Source of the DNA: Betaproteobacteria bacterium
GTDB taxonomy: Bacteria > Pseudomonadota > Gammaproteobacteria > Burkholderiales > Burkholderiaceae_C
Direction of reading: 5' to 3'
Length of the DNA stretch: 34,163 bases
NCBI GenBank assembly: GCA_009921465.1
Contig: RFXS01000008.1
Coordinates: forward strand, 1 to 34,163
Positions 30,221 through 34,163 of the stretch are shown one piece after another (positions within the stretch are counted from its first letter, which is position 1; each line of letters opens with the position of its first letter). A program made the translations under genes and the position numbers. The notes below the pieces were generated by a model that had not been told where the DNA came from, made no database searches, and saw only the letters and a list, made by a program, of their open reading frames with translations.

Positions 30221-32548
30221 TCAGTCCGCAGTGGCCTCTTCAGGTTCAGTGGGTTCCGATTTGGAGGACTTCGATTCCTTTTTGGCCAAGGGCAGGATAT
30301 CGAGCAATACCTCCCCTTTGTCATCAAGATCGACCGTCAAGCGGCCGCCCTCGGTCAATCGGCCAAACAACAACTCATCGGCCAAGGCACGGCGAATGGT
30401 GTCTTGGATGAGGCGTTGCATGGGTCGGGCCCCCATGAGCGGATCAAACCCTTTTTTGGCCAAATGCGTGCGCAACTTGTCGGTGAAATTGACATCGACG
30501 CGCTTTTCTGCCAACTGGGTTTCCAATTGCAGCAAGAATTTGTCAACCACTCGCAAAATGATTTGCTCATCCAAGGCTTTGAACCCAACGATGGCATCCA
30601 GTCGATTGCGAAATTCCGGCGTAAACAAACGCTTGATATCGGCCATTTCGTCACCTGATTCGCGCGAATTGGTGAAACCAATGGTGGATTTGTTCATGGT
30701 CTCGGCCCCCGCATTGGTGGTCATGACGATGATGACATTGCGGAAATCGGCTTTGCGACCATTGTTGTCGGTCAAGGTACCGTGGTCCATGACTTGCAGC
30801 AAGACGTTGAACACATCGGGGTGGGCCTTCTCTATCTCGTCGAGCAACAGCACCGAGTGAGGCTTTTTGGTCACCGCTTCGGTCAGCAAGCCGCCTTGGT
30901 CAAAGCCAACGTATCCAGGTGGGGCGCCAATCAATCGACTGACCGCATGCCGCTCCATGTATTCAGACATGTCAAAGCGAATCAACTCAATGCCCATGAT
31001 GAAGGCCAACTGCTTGGCAGCCTCGGTTTTGCCCACGCCCGTGGGGCCGCTGAACAAAAACGATCCGATGGGTTTATCCGATTTACCCAAACCTGAGCGC
31101 GCCATCTTGACCGCCGAGGCCAACACTTCCAGCGCTTTGTCTTGTCCAAAAACCACGCTCTTGAGATCGCGCTCCAAAGAGTGGAGTTTGCCTCTGTCGT
31201 CATTGGAAACGTTGGCGGGCGGAATGCGCGCAATTTTCGCCACGATGTCTTCAATTTCTGTTTTGCTGATGGTTTTTTTGCGCTTAGACGCTGGCAAGAT
31301 GCGCTGCGCTGCACCTGCCTCATCAATCACATCAATGGCCTTATCGGGCAAATGGCGGTCATTGATGTACTTGGCGCAGAGTTCAGCCGCAGCCTGCAAG
31401 GCCGCCACAGCGTATTTCACGCTGTGGTGTTCTTCATAGCGAGATTTCAATCCTTTGAGGATGTCTACGGTTTGCTCTACGGTGGGCTCGTTGACATCGA
31501 CCTTCTGAAACCGCCTGGACAGGGCCGCGTCTTTTTCAAAGATGCCACGGTACTCGGTGAAGGTGGTGGCTCCAATGCATTTGAGTTGCCCCGAACTCAA
31601 GGCAGGCTTGAGCAAGTTGGAAGCGTCCAACGTGCCCCCAGAGGCCGCGCCTGCCCCAATCAGGGTATGGATTTCATCGATGAACAAAATCGCATGGGGT
31701 TTGTCTTTGAGTGACTTGAGAACCCCTTTGAGGCGCTGCTCAAAATCACCGCGGTATTTGGTGCCTGCGAGCAAGGCCCCCATGTCGAGCGAATACACCT
31801 GAGACTCGGCCAGGATATCAGGCACATCTTTTTGGGAAATGCGCCAAGCCAGCCCTTCGGCAATGGCCGTTTTACCGACCCCAGCCTCACCCACCAACAA
31901 AGGGTTGTTTTTACGGCGACGACACAAAATTTGAACCACCCGCTCCACCTCATACTCTCGACCAATCAGAGGATCGATCTTGCCGTCCTTGGCCATTTGG
32001 TTCAAGTTTTGGGTGAATTGCTCCAGAGGTGTGGCTTTTTCATTCTTTTCTGCCGGCTCCTCAGCTTCCTGTGCAGACGGCTCATTTTGCTTGGGGCTGT
32101 CAGGGGGGTCATTCTTTTTGATGCCGTGGGCAATGAAATTGACCACATCCAAACGTGTGACGCCTTGCTGGTGCAGGTAATAAACAGCGTGTGAATCTTT
32201 CTCCCCAAAGATGGCCACCAGCACATTGGCCCCTGTGACCTCTTTTTTCCCGTTGCCCGTGGACTGCACATGCATGATGGCGCGCTGTATCACGCGCTGG
32301 AAACCCAGGGTGGGCTGGGTGTCAACATCTTCTGTGCCCGCAACTTGAGGGGTGTTGTCTTTGATGAAATTGGCCAGAGATTTGCGCAACTCATCGCTGT
32401 TGGCCGAGCAGGCCCGCAAAACTTCCGCCGCGCTGGGGTTGTCCAGCAAGGCCAATAAGAGGTGCTCTACGGTGATGAATTCATGCCGCTGTTGACGGGC
32501 TTCAACGAAGGCCATGTGCAAGCTGACTTCAAGTTCCTGGGCAATCAT
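30221..32548 (-). CDS. clpA: ATP-dependent Clp protease ATP-binding subunit ClpA
   Basis: 775 aa, N-domain [37 protein letters not shown], two AAA+ modules ([33 protein letters not shown]); adjacent to clpS. Confidence 0.97.
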   Translation of the reverse strand: MIAQELEVSLHMAFVEARQQRHEFITVEHLLLALLDNPSAAEVLRACSANSDELRKSLANFIKDNTPQVAGTEDVDTQPTLGFQRVIQRAIMHVQSTGNGKKEVTGANVLVAIFGEKDSHAVYYLHQQGVTRLDVVNFIAHGIKKNDPPDSPKQNEPSAQEAEEPAEKNEKATPLEQFTQNLNQMAKDGKIDPLIGREYEVERVVQILCRRRKNNPLLVGEAGVGKTAIAEGLAWRISQKDVPDILAESQVYSLDMGALLAGTKYRGDFEQRLKGVLKSLKDKPHAILFIDEIHTLIGAGAASGGTLDASNLLKPALSSGQLKCIGATTFTEYRGIFEKDAALSRRFQKVDVNEPTVEQTVDILKGLKSRYEEHHSVKYAVAALQAAAELCAKYINDRHLPDKAIDVIDEAGAAQRILPASKRKKTISKTEIEDIVAKIARIPPANVSNDDRGKLHSLERDLKSVVFGQDKALEVLASAVKMARSGLGKSDKPIGSFLFSGPTGVGKTEAAKQLAFIMGIELIRFDMSEYMERHAVSRLIGAPPGYVGFDQGGLLTEAVTKKPHSVLLLDEIEKAHPDVFNVLLQVMDHGTLTDNNGRKADFRNVIIVMTTNAGAETMNKSTIGFTNSRESGDEMADIKRLFTPEFRNRLDAIVGFKALDEQIILRVVDKFLLQLETQLAEKRVDVNFTDKLRTHLAKKGFDPLMGARPMQRLIQDTIRRALADELLFGRLTEGGRLTVDLDDKGEVLLDILPLAKKESKSSKSEPTEPEEATAD

Positions 32549-32602
32549 TTGAGTTCCTTCGTGCCTTTTGATGGGTTAACTGTATATGGAAATGGACTTG
32601 AA

Positions 32603-32950
32603 TTAATCAATGGGCTCGCTCAAACATTGCAATGGGTGCCCGGCTTGGTTGGCGGCGTCCATGACTTGGTCAACCTTGGAAGCCGCCACGTCTTTGCTAA
32701 AGACGCCACAGACACCTTTTCCGTCCAAATGAATTTTCAACATGATTTGGGTTGCTGTTTCCCGGTCTTTGCTGAAAAACTGCTGCAAAACCAAAATCAC
32801 GAACTCCATCGGGGTGAAGTCGTCATTGAGCATCACCACTTGGTACATCTGAGGGGGCAAGGTTTTCTGGGCTCTTCGCTCCAAGACCACTGAGTCGCCG
32901 TCGTCGGGTCGCAAGGGTTGCGCTGGGGGTTTGGGAATTTGACTGGCCAT
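32603..32950 (-). CDS. clpS: ATP-dependent Clp protease adaptor ClpS
   Basis: [78 protein letters not shown]. Confidence 0.97.
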   Translation of the reverse strand: MASQIPKPPAQPLRPDDGDSVVLERRAQKTLPPQMYQVVMLNDDFTPMEFVILVLQQFFSKDRETATQIMLKIHLDGKGVCGVFSKDVAASKVDQVMDAANQAGHPLQCLSEPID

Positions 32951-32960
32951 AGATTCATTT

Positions 32961-32988
32961 TATAGGGGGCGCGAATTTACGCTTACAA
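32961..32988 (-). promoter_or_regulatory. Candidate clpS-clpA promoter (sigma32-like TTGTAA-N13-CCCCCTATA, or sigma70-like TTGTAA-N18-TATAAA)
   Basis: Minus strand ...GTTGTAAGCGTAAATTCGCGCCCCCTATAAAATGAATCTATGGCC...; both readings share the -35 at 32988-32983. Confidence 0.4.
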
Positions 32989-33029
32989 CTGCGCAATAAC
33001 CCAACTCGTGTCACTTGCTGCGGAAGGAA

Positions 33030-33038
33030 TGCTATTAT
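33030..33038 (+). promoter_or_regulatory. Candidate extended -10 element of the cold-shock gene
   Basis: TGCTATTAT (TGn + TATTAT), about 43 nt upstream of the csp ATG; no good -35 seen. Confidence 0.35.
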
Positions 33039-33080
33039 TTAACTCTTTATGGTTATATTTAAATAGAAAGTGAGTTAAAA

Positions 33081-33404
33081 ATGGCAAATGGCACGGTTAA
33101 ATGGTTCAGCAACAGCAAAGGTTTCGGCTTCATAGAACCACTTTTGGGTGGACCAGATATCTTCATACATTTCAGCGCCATTCAAATGGAAGGGTTTAAA
33201 ACCTTGGAGCCGGGAGCACAAGTCACATTTGAGCTGGTCCAAGGTCCCAAAGGTCAACAAGCGCATGACCTGAAGGTCACTGACAACCCAGAGCGCGACA
33301 AAGATGCGGCGCACGAAGGCCACAAAAACAAAGAGGGGCGCTTGCGCACCCCTCAATTCAGAGCCAACTTAATGGGAAATCAGGACCGGGCTCCCCAATT
33401 TTGA
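33081..33404 (+). CDS. Cold-shock domain protein with C-terminal extension
   Basis: [69 protein letters not shown] with RNP1 (KGFGFI) and RNP2-like (IFIHF), then about 35 extra residues. Confidence 0.9.
   Translation: MANGTVKWFSNSKGFGFIEPLLGGPDIFIHFSAIQMEGFKTLEPGAQVTFELVQGPKGQQAHDLKVTDNPERDKDAAHEGHKNKEGRLRTPQFRANLMGNQDRAPQF
33322..33354 (-). terminator. Candidate icd terminator (minus strand), located inside the csp coding region
   Basis: Minus strand GAGGGGTGCGCAAGCGCCCCTC-TTTGTTTTTG: 9-pair-span stem with one mismatch, followed by a U-rich tract only in minus orientation. Confidence 0.65.
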
Positions 33405-33429
33405 GCGCCAGAGCCCATCAATTCTGTCA

Positions 33430-34163
33430 TCACATGTGATCAATCATGACCTGGCCAAAGCCAGAACAGCTGACCTGCGTGGCCCCGTCCATCAAGCGCG
33501 CAAAGTCATAAGTGACCTTCTTGCTCAGGATGGATTTCTCCATCGAACTGATGATCAGGTTGGCTGCCTCGACCCAGCCCATGTGGCGCAACATCATTTC
33601 GGCCGACAAAATTTCGGAACCTGGGTTCACGTAATCTTTGCCCGCATATTTGGGAGCAGTGCCATGGGTGGCTTCAAAGCAGGCCACCGAATCTGACATG
33701 TTGGCGCCTGGTGCGATACCAATGCCGCCCACTTGGGCTGCCAATGCGTCTGACACGTAGTCGCCGTTCAAATTGAGGGTGGCAATCACGCTGTACTCAG
33801 CGGGGCGCAACAAAATTTGCTGCAAGAACGCATCGGCGATCACATCTTTGACCACGATGTCTTTGCCAGTCTTGGGGCTCTTGAATTTGCACCATGGGCC
33901 GCCGTCGATCAATTGGGCGCCAAATTCCTTTTGGGCCAGACCATAAGCCCAATCGCGGAAACCACCTTCGGTGAATTTCATGATGTTGCCCTTGTGAACA
34001 ATGGTCACGCTGGGCTTGTCGTTGTCGATCGCGTATTGAATGGCTTTGCGCACCAAACGCTCTGTGCCTTCGCGAGAAACCGGTTTGATGCCAATGCCAG
34101 AGGTATTGGGGAAGCGGATTTTGGTCACGCCCATCTCTTTGATCAAAAAATTGATCAATTTTT
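33430..34163 (-). CDS. icd: NADP-dependent isocitrate dehydrogenase (partial, 5' end outside window)
   Basis: [102 protein letters not shown]. Confidence 0.95.
   Translation of the reverse strand, partial: KLINFLIKEMGVTKIRFPNTSGIGIKPVSREGTERLVRKAIQYAIDNDKPSVTIVHKGNIMKFTEGGFRDWAYGLAQKEFGAQLIDGGPWCKFKSPKTGKDIVVKDVIADAFLQQILLRPAEYSVIATLNLNGDYVSDALAAQVGGIGIAPGANMSDSVACFEATHGTAPKYAGKDYVNPGSEILSAEMMLRHMGWVEAANLIISSMEKSILSKKVTYDFARLMDGATQVSCSGFGQVMIDHM

Noticed and set aside
33041-33076. Possible 5'-UTR hairpin AACTC...GAGTT sequestering the csp SD
   Set aside because: The left arm lies at or before the transcription start predicted from the extended -10 (about 33045), so it may not be transcribed; pairing is short and AT-rich.

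Overview
The window reads as a compact core-chromosome segment of a betaproteobacterium. Gene order and protein similarity suggest Burkholderiales, possibly Comamonadaceae-like; this is inference, no database search was run. I see no prophage, IS element, CRISPR array, integrase or defence island. Main blocks: (1) minus-strand smc-zipA-like-ligA-ROK kinase, ROK truncated at the left edge; (2) a standalone HPt protein divergent from a plus-strand dapC-dapD-dapE-prmB-yheS chain with overlapping stop/start codons; (3) minus-strand tolB-pal-cpoB-YeeE/YedE-tcdA-tRNA-Lys(UUU) plus a small exported orphan; (4) plus-strand msbA with two GT2 glycosyltransferases and a polysaccharide deacetylase, meeting a convergent GT4; (5) minus-strand yebC-purD-nadD-rsfS-rlmH-maf-rng; (6) minus-strand clpS-clpA, a plus-strand cold-shock protein and the 3' part of icd. 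No clearly new system is evident. The items most worth checking are: the tol-pal to tRNA-Lys linkage with tcdA inserted; a three-part GGTGACA/TGTCACC repeat that links the tRNA-Lys terminator to the ribosome-binding site of the orphan gene; promoter-like elements abutting the dapC and clpS start codons (possible leaderless mRNAs); an icd terminator lying inside the C-terminal extension of the cold-shock gene; the long basic tail on RsfS; and a 9-nt homopolymer in smc.
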